DNA of 64,000 nucleotides from Acanthococcus lagerstroemiae (taxonomy: Eukaryota; Arthropoda; Insecta; Hemiptera; Eriococcidae): positions 57,659,535-57,723,534 of the forward strand of contig CM063111.1 of the NCBI GenBank assembly GCA_031841125.1, given 5' to 3'. Below the pieces are notes generated by a model. It did no database searches. It saw only the letters and a list, made by a program, of their open reading frames with translations, and was not told where the DNA came from. Below are positions 1-10,845 of the stretch, piece by piece (position 1 is the first letter of the stretch; every line of letters starts with the position of its first letter). Both the position numbers and the translations under genes were made by a program.

Positions 1-160
1 CGTTCCAATTTATCTGAGTAAGTCTTAACATAGTTCTAATGAGTCTTGAATAGTTTCAATGAAGTTTGAGTAAGTCCTCACATAACCTTAATGAGTCTTA
101 ATATGAAACCTGGTCCGAACGAGCTCCAATGGAATCCAAATAAATCTCAACAGTCTTAGT
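1..160. repeat. Degenerate 52-bp tandem repeat at window edge
   Basis: Two adjacent units align with a 52-base offset (13-64 and 65-116). Both hold GAGTAAGTC, then ATGAGTCTTA-like sequence, then a TTCAATG-like segment. A weaker third unit follows to about 160. The array probably continues to the left of the window. The motif style (short words rich in GAGT/AGTC) resembles the old arrays at 12.9-16.3 kb, but no direct copy is seen. Confidence 0.55.
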
Positions 161-224
161 CCATGCTACGTTGTTCTCTGACCATCTTTTATTTCTTATG
201 GAAAAATCTACCAATCAGAATACA

Positions 225-515
225 GGGATGCCAGCTACGCGTCGGAAAATCAAACACGTCGCGATCGCTAGCTACGCGTCCAAACGTAGCTTCGTTCAGA
301 TGGACGCATCCATGCTGCAGTGTGGCCATTCTCATTACCTTAACATTACTTTGATCAACAAGGACGTCCAACGTGGACGTAGCGTCCGTAGCGTAGCTCT
401 TGGTGTGGCCGCCACATTATATGTGGCCACCTAAACGGATGGACGTAGCGATCGCTACATCCGATATGGACGTAGCGTCCGTAGCGTAGCTCTTGGTGTG
501 GCCGCCGCATTACTC
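225..515. repeat. GC-rich island with 93-bp-offset direct repeat and imperfect inverted ends
   Basis: A 46-base block starting TGGACGTAGCGTCCGTAGCG occurs at 374-419 and again at 467-512 (offset 93), differing only at one base near its end. Between the copies is the palindrome TAGCGATCGCTA (446-457). The left part (230-295) holds the related words GCTACGCGTCGGA and GCGATCGCTAGC, roughly the reverse complement of the right end, so the whole may be a small foldback element. No coding similarity is visible. It directly precedes the Jockey A remnant. Confidence 0.55.
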
Positions 516-534
516 AAGGAAATCACTTCATCAT

Positions 535-2172
535 GAGAGAGGGGAGGCATTGGAACTCCAAGCATGAGCACTGGGGATTAAGACTGACTACCCCACGAGG
601 ATGAGAACTCAAGAAAATGGTCGATATACTCAAGTGCGACATATAATAACCAGCAGCCGCCCGACTGGCCAACCGATCTAAATAAACTCCCAGCCGTATT
701 AGATTTCTGTATCAGTAAGAACAAGTCTAATAACTACGTCGACGTCCGGGATTGCTACGATCTCAGCTCGGACCATAGTCCAATCATAGTCACGCTCAGC
801 GTTACAGTCATCTTATATGGACTGGCACTCCTACAGAACCTGAATAAAAAAGAACATCAGTATGCAATATCCACTAAAAACATCCAATAACACTGAAACA
901 GCTACTCAACATATCACAGATGTTATACAACAGGCTACCTAGTGGTCTACCCCCACAACAGGGAAACAAGAAGCCATCACCAACTATCCAATCATAGTCA
1001 GGAAAAAGCTGTCGGAAAAAGAAAGATGGCAGAACTATCGATTATCAGAGGATAAAACAGTGTATAATCAAGCTACCAAAGAGTTTAAAGAGCTGATCAA
1101 TGTAGGTAATAAAAAGATGATAAACATTTGAATCCCGCATCATAAACTTACCTGCTACAAAGGACACCGTTTACTCCCTTTGGAAAATTACGAAGAATTT
1201 ATCTCTAAACCACAGATCCCCGTTACACATACGTTATCCAGTCGAGAAATAGATAAGATAGAAGCTGAGAAAGCAGAAATCTTTGCCAGATACCTTAAAG
1301 AGGTATTCCAACCTAACGACAACTCCGTCAACACAGAGACTGACGAATATCCGAACCATCGTAAGATAACGGTGAATCTTCCTACATCAAACCTACAACT
1401 CCGGCAGAAGTTAAAGATATTATAAAGATAAAAATGAAGGCAAAAAGGCTCTTGGTTATGACCTGATACCAACAGAACTGCTGAAGACAATTCTCAGAAT
1501 TCAGTCTTTCACAGTCCAGTGGACAACCTCGCAAATAATCATGCGTTTAGACCCGGTAAACCACCGAATATCCTATCATCTTACCGCCTAATCAGTCTCC
1601 TAACAATTCTATCCAGGATCCTAGAGAAGATCCTGCTTGTCAGACTAAACCCGCCGCTAATTGAGAAGAACGCTATTCCGGATCACTAGTTTGGCTTTAG
1701 GTCTCAGTACAGAACAATTCAACCACTAAATCGGATCGTCAACACCATCACTCAGGCTATAGAAAACAAACAGCATTGCTCAGCGGGGTTCCTAGATCTA
1801 GAAAGAGCGTTTGATCGTGTATGGCTCCCAGGCCTAATTTACAAAATCTGGAAGCTGCAGCCAGAGCTGCATTATCAACCAGTCATACATCACAGACAGA
1901 CTTTTCCAAATAAGATTTGGAGAAACAAGGACAACCCTAAGGGTAATTAAAGTAGCAGTTCCACAAGGCTCAGTATTAGGGCCAGCGCTGTACACAATAC
2001 ACGGCTGACTTACCGAAAATGGATAATACGCTAATATTGATCTTTGCCGATGATACTGCTGTAGGTGCACTTCAGGATAGCTTAACGGAAACAGAGAAAT
2101 GGACAAAAAAATGGCGGATTCGTATCAACGCTGATAAATCCACACAAGTTACATTCACAACACGAAGCAGAA
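535..2172 (+). mobile_element. Jockey-like non-LTR retrotransposon A, decayed ORF2
   Basis: This is a relic of the endonuclease plus reverse transcriptase ORF of a Jockey-clade LINE. Translated pieces in order: an APE-endonuclease-like segment (WNSKHEHWG near 548), the endonuclease end SSDHSPIIVTL (about 766-798), a linker open from 1180 to 1425, the RT start (KALGYDLIPTELL, about 1446-1484), the PQGSVLGPALYTI block (about 1957-1995) and the catalytic FADD box at 2043-2054. The frame is broken many times by stops and indels. The 3' part of RT and the 3' tail are missing. At about 2170 the sequence passes directly into the gag of element B, so A is 3'-truncated. LINEs normally lose the 5' end, so a deletion after insertion is likely. 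Confidence 0.85.
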
Positions 2173-2815
2173 CATTGTCAAACTTCCGCTGCTCAAAGTA
2201 GATCTCAAAAAGACTGTAAATAATCGCAGTATTTATGACCTCCAGTCTCTGTGTTATTCCAAAATATTAGTTGAACCGCCGAGAAAGTCTACCACAGTGT
2301 CGCAATGTACTTGTCAAGAGTTTCGTCACACAAAAAATTACTATACTAAGTTGCCAAAATGTGTCAAATGTGGCGAACGTTACTTTCTCAGACTGTAAAT
2401 CTCCAAAGTCGTCTCCTCCGATGTGCAAACAGGTGCTCACACGGCAAACTATAAAGGCTATTCGTACTACCAGTCAATAATCGCAGATAAGCAGCCAAGT
2501 CGTTCCTCGGCAGTCGCTCGCATCAAAAGTAGTGCATCAGCACCTGTTCCAGCCAAAACAGTCAGCCCACAACGCTCCTATGCAGGAACAGTTGCGTCCA
2601 CAAGTCCTCCAACGACAACTGCTTCTAAGTTACCTACCTCGTCAAAGACATTTCTCCAAGGGTGCCCATCAACAGCCCGAACGATACGTCTAACAAAATC
2701 GAAATTCTCCAGAGCATGGAAGCTACTCAGAAATTGCTTGTGGACTCTTGTCACAAAGCTAGGAACAACGTGTGATGATACTCGAAGGAAATGTGATGTC
2801 ACCAACCAGGAAAAA
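2173..2815 (+). pseudogene. Jockey B ORF1 (gag-like, CCHC knuckles), broken
   Basis: The reading frame gives LLKVDLKKTVNN, then SKILVEPPRKS, the typical segment just before the zinc knuckles of Jockey-type gag. It then gives QCTCQEFRHTKNYY and CVKCGERYF. In the known family this nucleic-acid-binding protein packages the element RNA. Key positions are damaged: the first knuckle has C-x-C instead of C-x2-C and its last Cys is Tyr, and the second lacks its His. Two frameshifts between 2390 and 2430 move the third block (GAHTANYKG) to another frame. A Ser/Pro/Thr-rich tail follows (2500-2660). The 5' part is missing at the junction with element A. Confidence 0.8.
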
Positions 2816-4254
2816 ATGACTTCTCATCATTTAAAAGTCATCTGTTGGAATGCCAACGGTCTATTCACCCGGAAACGTGGGCTTGAAAATTTCTACACAG
2901 CCAGAACATTGATATAGCTGTTTCAGAAACTCATTTAACCAGTTATCTATCAGTACCGACGATGCGCAAATACGCGGTTTTCTTAGCCAATCATCCGAGG
3001 GGAGCAGCACGAGGTGGCGCAGCAACCTTGATCCATAAATCTATTCAGCACCACAATGTTGGAACTTATGCAACTCAGAGTATTCAATCAGCAGTGGTCT
3101 TCATTCATCTCAATGTTGGCAGCTTCTACTGTCCACCAAGATATCCGCCCAGCGAAGTAGAATTCCGAGACCTATATTCTATCACCTTGGTAAGCACTGG
3201 ATACTTGTGATTTCAATGCCAAGAATCCTTCATCTGGGGCTCTAGACTCTCTAATCCACGCGGACGTGTCCTCCGTAAGTCCATGCTCCTAGCCCACTGT
3301 CACAGTATAGCTCCTAGCAGCCCCACCTACTGGCCTTCAGATACGGGAAAGACGGATGTCACAGACTTCTTTCTTGCAAAAGGTCTTCCATTAGCACAGA
3401 TAAAAGCTGAATGCCATGCTGATCTCAGTTCCGACCATATTCCGTTTCTAGAATTTCTCATCATCTCACCGTTGCCGGAAGAACAGGCTCCTCCGCTGGG
3501 TAATAGAACCACAGACTGGGACCGCTACAAAGAAATTCTCGACGAAGCCATAAATTTGAACTCCAGGATCACATCTACGAGTAGTAAGGGTTGTCACAGC
3601 ACATGAGGCAATGTTATTAAAAGCTGTACAGAATACAAAGATAGAGTTCCAGTCAACTTCGAATACCCGAATTATATACGTAATTTTGACAAAAGACGAT
3701 CTCGTGCAAGGAAAGCTTGGCACAGAAGTCGCACAATGGACCGTAAACACGAATTTAATAAAATATCTAGAGACACGACAAGGGCTATCCGGCAATGGCA
3801 AAATCATTCGCTTAACAACTATATTGAATCATTGGCACCAACGAAAGAAACTAATTACTCACTCTGGATAGCCACGAAAAGACTACGAAGACCACCGCCT
3901 CTAAACCCTCTCTACGGAGAAATTATAACTCATAGGCACGCAGCAATGAAGAAAAAGCGAAATTGTTCGCCAATCATTTTTAGGAAGTATTTCGTGAAAA
4001 TACAGTCCAAACTATAACATCGTTCCTTGTCTCCCAGCAGGCAATGAGGCATTTGCCCAACCTCTCCGCCTGAAGTGGCCAAAATCATCGATAGACTCAA
4101 GTTGCGTATATCCCCGATGATGTATCGTGAACCCTCCAAAAAAGCGATCGTCTTCCTCACTAAAATAATACCAGTTTTCGACTTCGCCATGTACCAGAAA
4201 CCAGGAAAATGGCCAAAATGCTTGTCTTACTTAAACTGGGCAAAGCCCCCGAGG

Positions 4255-4267
4255 ACAAGGGCTCTTA
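4255..4267. repeat. Target-site duplication, left copy (ACAAGGGCTCTTA)
   Basis: Thirteen bases identical to 5330-5342. They flank the RTE insertion at 4268-5329 and are part of the Jockey B RT frame, so they mark the target of that insertion. Confidence 0.9.
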
Positions 4268-5329
4268 ATAATAATAATAATAATACAGCCTGAGCTAAGG
4301 GCGCCGTGGCCGATACTCAGTTCGCCCATCTCTGGGCATAAGCCTCCACCACCCACCTCCACTCCTTTCGATTTTGCGACCTACTCCCCCAATTTGGCCC
4401 TATCTCCTTCAGAATTTCGTCTATCCATCGGGCGGTAGGTCGCCCTATCTTACGTATTCGATCATATGGTAGCCATACGGTTGACCTGAGGTTCCATTTC
4501 TCTTTGTTACCTCTCGCCATATGGCCTCCGTATTTGATTTTCAATTTCTTAATTTTATATCCAATATTAACTGTTCCTGTTTGTTTATGAATGTCTCGAA
4601 TTTTAATTTTGTCTTTTAGTTAGTAACCAAGAATACTTCGCAGCATTGCGTTTTGGGTTTTCTCAAACTTACCTAAATTATTTTTAGTAAGGGCCCAGGT
4701 TTAGGCCCCGTATGTCAGGACCGGCGCGACACAGGTGTCCCATATTTTTATTTTTGTCCTTAATTTCATCTTGCTTTTAAAAATATATTTTAGACCCCAA
4801 TAAGCCTTCCAACTGTACCCGATTCTAGCCTGGATTTCTTTGTCTATTCCTTTTTCAAACGAGATAATTCGGCCGAGGTATTTGTAATCGTCTACTACTT
4901 CTATCTCCCTGCTTTGTATCTTGATTGATTTGGTACCTTCTTTACCCGTCCTTTCGCCGTTTACATTTTGATTCCTGATCAGCAGCTTAGTCTTGGATGT
5001 GTTTATTTCTAGACCCATTTTCCCACAACTTATCCTTAATTCCTTGAACATCGTCGTAACTTCTTCTATCGAACCTCCAATAAGTACGATGTCGTCGGCA
5101 AAGCGCAGGTTGTTGAGGTTTACCCCGTTGATATTAATGCCTTTCTTCTCCCAGTTAAAATCCCGAAATGCCTGCTCGAGAACACAATTAAATAGATTGG
5201 GGGATAGCGGGTCCCCCTGTTTGACACCCCTACCTATACGGAAGTCCTCCCCCTTGACATCTAGTTTAATGTAAACTGTCGCATTGTTGTAAGCATTCTC
5301 CAGGACCCTAATTAACTTTCTTTCTACAC
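4268..5329 (-). mobile_element. 5'-truncated RTE-like LINE inserted in Jockey B
   Basis: On the minus strand this encodes the RT palm to C-terminus of an RTE-type LINE. A 210-residue open frame (5333 down to 4701) holds GRGVKQGDPLSPNLFNCVLE, NNLRFADDIVLIGG (catalytic FADD at 5091-5102), GLEINTSKTKLL and YLGRIISF. After a break, the C-terminal block follows at 4544-4317 (KIKYGGHMAR, then GRPTARWIDEI). The 3' end, at the left, has a (TTA)n-type tail at 4268-4290, as RTE elements usually do. The 5' end is cut off inside RT at 5329. Flanking 13-bp duplications are perfect. The intact FADD and few breaks suggest it is younger than its Jockey host. Confidence 0.9.
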
Positions 5330-5342
5330 ACAAGGGCTCTTA
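5330..5342. repeat. Target-site duplication, right copy (ACAAGGGCTCTTA)
   Basis: Right copy of the 13-bp duplication. The Jockey RT frame resumes directly at 5343. Confidence 0.9.
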
Positions 5343-6590
5343 CAAACCGATTTCTCTCCAGCCAATTGCTGCCAAGGTCTTCGAAAAAATCCTATTGATC
5401 AGGTTACGTAAAACCATCGAGAACAGGAATCTGTTACCAGACATACAGTTTGGATTTCGTGAGACACACTCCACGATAGAACAAATCCATACAGTCGTTT
5501 GCTTCCCGGGCTCTCGAGAATAGAAAGTATGCCCCAGCCGTTCTCCTCGATGTCAGTGCGATATTCGACAAAGTATGGCACAAGGGCCTTATCCACAAGA
5601 TCAAGGATTTCTTCTCTCCGGCAACATGTAAACTATTGCTGTCATACCTGCAGAATCGTCAGTTTTATGTAACCTGTGGCACTGCAACATCACAGCTAAC
5701 ACAAATTAGTGCAAGAGTCCCTCAAGATCTATTCTTGGTCCTACATTGTATTTCCTCTATATTATGGACATCCCTCAGACGCCATCGACGCTGACTAGTC
5801 TCTTCGCTGATGACACTGGCCTTATCCTCCATTCGAAGGAGTATGGGACAGTAGTCCATAAACTGCAGCTAGCAGTCAATTCCGTGGCCAAGTGGGCTAA
5901 GGATTGAAAAATAATGATCAATGAGGGTAAATCAGTCCGGGCAGATTTTGCCCTGCGCTCGCACTCGTACATTCAAACGTTACTGGACGGCAAGACAATC
6001 CCAGTAGCCAACTCGGCTCGTTATCTGAGACTACATCTAGCCAACAACCTCAATTGGCAGGAGCATCTTCAACAAAAACGACGAATGCTAGACTTACTCC
6101 GTCTCAATTTCAGTTGGCTTCTCAGCAGTCATCAGGTTCCGCCAATAAGGCACTCATTTATACAACAATCTTTCGTCCAGCATGGAACTACGGCACCCAA
6201 ATTTGGGGCACAGCCGCGAAATTCAACATCGCTCTTATAGGGAGATTTGAAAATTAATTTCTTCGAGCCACGGTCAAGGCACCATGGTATGTCACTAACG
6301 AATAGTTGCAGAAGGACCTGTCAATTGAACCGGTACAAACGGTAATTTCAAGAAAAGCCACACGATATGTGGCCCGACTACACAAGCACCTAAAACATCG
6401 AGGCTCTCTTCTTTTCTCGATGTATCAGAGGACACTCAAAGGATCAACCGAAAACGGCTGTCGGATTTGATGAATTGACAAATTAGTTTGGTAGATTAAA
6501 CGAAATATGTTTTCCTCTGTTGGATTAGGTCTTCATTATGTCTTATTGTATCTGTTCTTTATGTCTCATTATGTCTGATTACATTTTTTT

Positions 6591-7079
6591 TATACAGTCT
6601 TACCGGGCTCAGGTTCTGACGTGATACTTTGCAGGGTAATTCCAGGGCCGGAGGTGCGATGTCGTAAGGGTCAATTCGGCATGTTTACATCGCCATGCAC
6701 ACAAACAAGACGAATGCTATCCGGTATTGGACCGCTAAGTGGCCAAGGGAAAGCCCACTAATTCCACCAAAATCTGAAATCTCGCGTTTCTTTCCACGTG
6801 AAAAATAGTCTTATCCTTTTCTAACATTACCTTGCATTACGGGGGGGGGGGAATCTAGCGGCGTCCATGAACACAACATGAAACGTAGCTGAAAAGCTCG
6901 AAGATCACCTAATCGACACTGTCCAAGCTCGGAACCCCAACAAAACTTCCGCACGTTCATTCACTAATATCGGTGAGGGAGTGTAAGAAAATCATTCAGA
7001 TGGCCCAGCACCTTGAAAATAATTTGAATCTCAAGCCCACACCAGCCAGAACTCAATCTCGAAAAGTTACTATTCGACT
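6591..7079. other. Unassigned stretch with one dispersed repeat segment
   Basis: Segment 6635-6700 is related to 45592-45660: both read GGTGCGAT(G/A)TC and later GGCATG and CATCGCCAT in the same order. A run of ten G lies at 6841-6850. I see no coding similarity in the rest. Confidence 0.4.
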
Positions 7080-8150
7080 CATGGGCGGCGGCATCGTCGT
7101 CACTTTCTCTTCATTCTGAGCATTTCAAGGGGACACACCTCGCCGAAAAGTGTCACACACCGAGATCGAGAGAAAACGAGAGAGGAAAAGCATTTCTGCC
7201 TCGACCTCCCTTCGGGGATCACGATAGTCGGGAACGCAGAAGAAATTATGAATGAGAGCAGAAGCCATCTAGGAAGCAGGGTAGATTCCCTTCTACTCTC
7301 TCCACCGCCCGAGCATCTTCGTTCGAAAGCTGAATGAAATGGCGAAGAGAAGAAAAACAGACGCTGAACGTACGAGGGTGAGGGTGAGAACGAACGAGTG
7401 CGAAAGATGGCTTTGGACAGAAAACGCTGCTGCTGCCGAACGATGAATGAACATTCCTTTCACGTCCCTTTGACCTTTTTTCTCGTTTCACGAGAAGACA
7501 GCGATGACGACGACGGGCTTTTCCATTCATGCCGGCGAGCGACGTCGAAAAAGGCACCTACCTGCGGGGAAGAGAGGCGTACGCCGGAGGAAAGGAGGAA
7601 GCTCGCTCTCTCCGTCACGTTCGCTCTCGCGCCTCTCCGTCGCTCTGTCCTTCGCCCTTTTCTCCCGCTCTCGCGGCGAGCGCGTTTCCAGGGTCCGCTC
7701 CATTCATAAAACCGTAAGGGATGAAAATCGATAGACAAGTTGTGTACTGCGACCAAAAAACGTGGTTGCTATGGTTACTTGTTGCGTACATCTATGACGT
7801 CAGTAATCCTGTAAATGCGTCATGCCGATACGTTTCACCCTGTTCCGTTACTATAATATCCTATCTTAACTGTTTTCGGTATGTACGACACCCCTATACG
7901 TAGTCGAAATTACGTCCAATGAATGGTCCCCTCGGCGCGCTGCCCCATGGTCGAGACCGCGATGCGTAACTCGAAATATTATTTCGGGATACGTTTCGCC
8001 AGCTTCGCGGTGACGTCATCCCTGTCTCCAGGAATAGAGCGAAAACGCCCTATTTTCGGTACCCCACGAAACCAACACAGACACGCAGAAGACGTAATGC
8101 AGATTCGGGAAAACAATAATCTGACCCGAGAATATTTTTAGTCTTACCGG
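7080..8150. promoter_or_regulatory. CpG-rich, promoter-like region with two CRE palindromes and an X-box-like site
   Basis: Composition shifts sharply from the AT-rich surroundings to CpG- and purine/pyrimidine-tract-rich sequence. Open frames exist on both strands but look like low-complexity Arg/Ser-rich shadows, not genes. Two perfect CRE palindromes TGACGTCA lie at 7795-7802 and 8011-8018. GTTGCTATGGTTAC (about 7765-7778) resembles an RFX X-box. CATTCATAAAA near 7700 could act as a TATA-like box. It may be the promoter or 5' exon of a host gene whose coding part I cannot see, or an old GC-rich repeat. Confidence 0.3.
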
Positions 8151-8438
8151 CGATAATAGAATGCCCGGTCAACCGGACGACTGCTGCACATTCGCACGAT
8201 CGTATTAGGGCGGCTCGACCGCCCCTAAAGGGACAGGAAAAAGAAGGTGTCACATATTCTGCGATATCCCGATCGTCACGAAGTGCCGGTACCTCTTCAC
8301 TTGCCTTTCTTTTTGAGCATGGTTGATTGATTAGCCAGTAAATAAGGCACGGAAATTCGGCTAAATGAACTTGGCAGGATTGTCTCTTACTACCACCAGA
8401 TGATTCCTGGAAGATACTGAAAAATCCGAAGTGAGCCA

Positions 8439-8868
8439 AGGGGTCATTCATCAGTTAAGTAAGGACGGTTTGGGCCATTCTGACCCCCCCCCCCCCCCCT
8501 TACTCCCATGTAAGGACACAACAGATTGACTGAACCCTCCTCCCTCTTCTTACGTAAGATTTTTTCATGAAATCAATTTTTTATTTGGGTGGAAAGGGGG
8601 GGGGGTTACCTGGTTAATGTGAAAAACCTGTCACTATGGAAATTTTTGAAGTGGTCCGTTGAGTTTCCACTATAGACAAGTTTCACTGTATTTACTCATC
8701 TTTAGCGGCTGCATGCAAGAAATGTGTCGTCTGAGTGGTGGCTACATTACCACTTACGTAATAAAATATTACGTAAGAATGGCTTTTACCCCTCCCACCG
8801 CCAAGTAAGGTCATGTAGAGATTTTTTTATCCCTCCAGGGCCCCTTACGTAATTGATGAACGACCCCT
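8439..8868. mobile_element. 430-bp TIR element (MITE-like)
   Basis: The ends are inverted repeats of 26 bases with three mismatches: AGGGGTCATTCATCAGTTAA at the left (8439 on), mirrored by TTGATGAACGACCCCT at the right (to 8868). The inside is non-coding and holds a C15 run (about 8485-8499), a G run near 8598, further TTACGTAA palindromes (8550s, 8755-8775) and a Tigger-like end fragment. I see no convincing target duplication. The superfamily is not assigned. Confidence 0.7.
8605..8690. mobile_element. Pogo/Tigger-like terminal fragment
   Basis: About 85 bases match the right end of the element at 55222-55718. Shared words in order are GGTTAATGTG, AAACCT(G/A)TCACTA, GGAAATTTTTG, AGTGGTCC, TTTGAG/GTTGAG, TCCACTATA and TTTCACTGTA. 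The matching left end is absent here, so this is a one-ended relic lying inside the 8439-8868 element. Confidence 0.65.
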
Positions 8869-8884
8869 AACGGTGTTGAGGGGG

Positions 8885-9100
8885 GGGGGAAGTAAATTTG
8901 GGTTTTGGACAATATCTTGTTTTCTGTGGCCCGTACAGAAAAAATGATCATGACAAAATTGAAGAAGACTACATTTGCCACACGAAAAGGTTTAGTACAA
9001 TTATTTTTGCTTAGAATTAGAAGTTTTGCCAACAACAGAAATTTTAAATTATACATGGTGTCCTTGAATTTGGCATGTCTGTACTCTGTAGTATATGATC
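8885..9100 (+). repeat. Dispersed repeat, copy 1 (second copy near 45.3-45.8 kb)
   Basis: AGTAAATTTGGGTTTTGGAC (8892 on) recurs with one change at 45321. ATGACAAAA(T/C)TG, TACATTTGC, TTTTGC(C/T)AA and GTGTCCTTGAA recur in order at 45703-45800. In the second copy about 350 GC-rich bases separate the two parts. A 91-residue open frame here (8905-9180) is probably a chance product. Confidence 0.55.
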
Positions 9101-10315
9101 CGATGCTGGAATTCCTCCCCTCTCTTACCGCCGAATGCACTCACTACCAAACTTCTCGTTACAATAGTACACAACCCTAATCTTCCTGCTCTTTAACCCT
9201 CCAAACTACACCCATGTTCCTAAATCCTCACTACATTTACGGTCACACTTTAAAGAGACACTGTCCCCTACCTTTTCCTACAAGTCACTACCAACAATCC
9301 ATACATCACCACCACCCTGGTTGCTGAACCTTCCCTCATGCAATTTTGAACTTACAGAATTCACTAAAAAATCGACCGCCCCAAGTTTATCGGACACATT
9401 TGCAAGAAATTCTGAACCGCTTTCCTGACCATATCCTATATGCTTCACTGATGGTTCAAAGTGCAACCGACGCATCGCTTATGCCTACTCCATATAGATA
9501 GTCTACTACACTCCTTCTGACTTAAAAACACAGCTTCCATTTACACTGCATCCTACAGTGTATAGTCACGATCTCCTCGCTCGAGGACCCAAACCACCCA
9601 CCCCCACCCACTATCTGGTCCTCTCAGATTCACTTTCTTCCTTAAGGTCTAATTCCAATCGCCTTTCAATGCACGCTCTCGTCCAACGCATCCATCTCAT
9701 CCGCTATCTCATTTCCTTCACCATCAAGAGAATTTCACTTATCTGGATCCCAAGCTATATTGGTACGCCAGGAAATGAGTCAGCTGGTTAAGCAGCACAG
9801 TAAGATACACAGCTCCCATCACTCATCAACTCTCTATCTCAACAGATCGCACTTTTTCCATTCGCCAGACCATTTTGCGTAAGTGGTTCAAAGAGGGGCG
9901 GCATCAAGCCTCTCGGCACAACCAACTCGCACAAATCAAGCTTACACCTGTTCCCTGGTCAGCGTCCCAACGTTCCTTACGCCGCGAGGAAGTTATCATC
10001 ACCCGCCTAAGAATCGGACATACACGCCTCACACATACGCATCTTCTCACTAACCTGTATCCCCTCAACTGCCCACACTGTGAAGATGAAGACCTTCTCA
10101 CTGTGGATCACCTCTTCTCATGCCCCTCCCTCACCTGCTTTCATACTCTCACCACGTTCCCCATAGTCGAATCTTGGCCATCTTCAACTCCCATGAGCCG
10201 ATAACAAAACCACTCACCTACCTTTCCAATGCTGGATACCTCTGCAACATATGGACAACAACCTTTCCCGAGCCCATAGCTCACGAGTGTAGCTCCGTGG
10301 CTCAATAATAATAAA
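9101..10315 (+). mobile_element. LINE 3' end with RNase H domain (I-like group), decayed
   Basis: This is the C-terminal part of a LINE ORF2. The RNase H start CFTDGSKC is at 9441-9464, then LVLSDSLSSLRSNSNRLS (about 9617-9670) and LIWIPSYIGTPGNESAG (9738-9789). A long open C-terminal domain follows (9875-10204) with RLRIGHTRLTHTHLL, then a CPHC-x(n)-VDHLFSCP cysteine/histidine motif. The RNase H NE-x-AD box reads NESAG and is followed by a stop, so this domain is dead. RNase H would remove the RNA template after copying. The 3' end carries an AATAATAATAAAATA tail (about 10303-10318). RT and endonuclease are absent (5'-truncated). The exact clade (I, Nimb or relatives) is uncertain. Confidence 0.82.
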
Positions 10316-10339
10316 ATACAAACAAATTTTTTTTTTAAA

Positions 10340-10845
10340 GTTTGTATGAATTAATTTGCAGAATGCATGAGGAAGGAGAGAGATACCTACAGATTTCCAC
10401 AAAAACAGGTTGATTATGATACCTGAGAAAGCAAGAGCAAGCAAATGTGAAGATTATCGTACTATGGATTTACTATTGCATGCATAAAAGATTCTAGCTA
10501 GGATAATAAATAAGAAAATACACAATATAAAATGAAAGAAAGAGTGGGAGAAGATCAGTTTGGATTAAGAAAAGGTAGAGGAACTAGGAAAGCAATAATT
10601 TTATATTCGAGGCTTTTATCAGAAAAAATACTGAAAAAAAGGTTCGAATGCATATGTAGCATTTATATACTCAGGAAAAGCTTTTCATAATGTTAAATGG
10701 TCAAAAATGTTTCAAATATTGAAGGAGAGTAGTTAAATATAAATAAAAAAGAGTAATATGGAACTTATATAAGGATCATAAAGCTTAAATACGAATAAAG
10801 GATGAAGTGAGAGAAGCGAAAGTCCAAAAATGAGTGGATTTTCGA
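10340..10845 (+). mobile_element. RTE-like reverse transcriptase fragment
   Basis: Conceptual translation with several stops gives IPEKARASKCEDYRT, KILARIINKKI, then GEDQFGLRKGRGTRKAI and AFIYSGKAFHNVKWSKMF, then WNLYKDHKA-x-IRIKDEVREAK. This order (fingers through palm motif A) matches RTE-type LINEs. The motif A region should read AFIDxEKAFDNV; here the catalytic Asp is Tyr. It ends before the FADD box and has no tail, so both ends are lost. It is AT-rich compared with the LINE just upstream, and therefore probably older or from a different source. Confidence 0.7.

Larger units (their letters stand above)
2816..6470 (+). pseudogene. Jockey B ORF2 (APE endonuclease + reverse transcriptase), broken and interrupted
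   Basis: I place the start at the ATG at 2816 because the conserved start HHLKVICWNANGLFTRK follows at once. Endonuclease signals run to AECHADLSSDHIPF (about 3409-3450). The RT begins after a linker. Just before the insertion the frame reads LLKLGKAPEDKGS and just after it YKPISLQPIAAKVFEKIL (5343 on), then IQFGFRETHSTIEQIH. The FADD catalytic box is at 5803-5814. The C-terminal Jockey block (ALIYTTIFRPAWNYGTQIWG, then APWYV) lies at 6150-6300. There are stops near 2920, 3210 and 6258 plus several frameshifts, so it is inactive. The gene would nick the target and copy RNA into DNA at the nick. Confidence 0.85.
2173..6590 (+). mobile_element. Jockey-like non-LTR retrotransposon B (gag + EN-RT), split by an RTE insertion
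   Basis: A nearly full-length but inactive Jockey-clade LINE. It has gag-like ORF1 (2173-2815), then ORF2 with endonuclease and reverse transcriptase (2816-4267 and 5343-about 6470), then a short AT-rich 3' segment. An opposite-strand RTE fragment with a 13-bp duplication interrupts ORF2; removing it restores the reading frame across the join. B's own poly-A or microsatellite tail is not clear near 6590. Family identity rests on the gag zinc-knuckle block, the ICWNANGL endonuclease start, SSDH, FADD and the APWYV C-terminal block. Confidence 0.88.

Noticed and set aside
163..434. Open frames of 60-87 codons in the 5' GC-rich island
   Set aside because: They exist on both strands and are produced by the repeated ACGTAGCG-type words; no protein motif.
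7246..7756. Overlapping ~100-codon frames on both strands
   Set aside because: Low-complexity Arg/Ser-rich translations of purine/pyrimidine tracts; no conserved domain, no clear splice structure.
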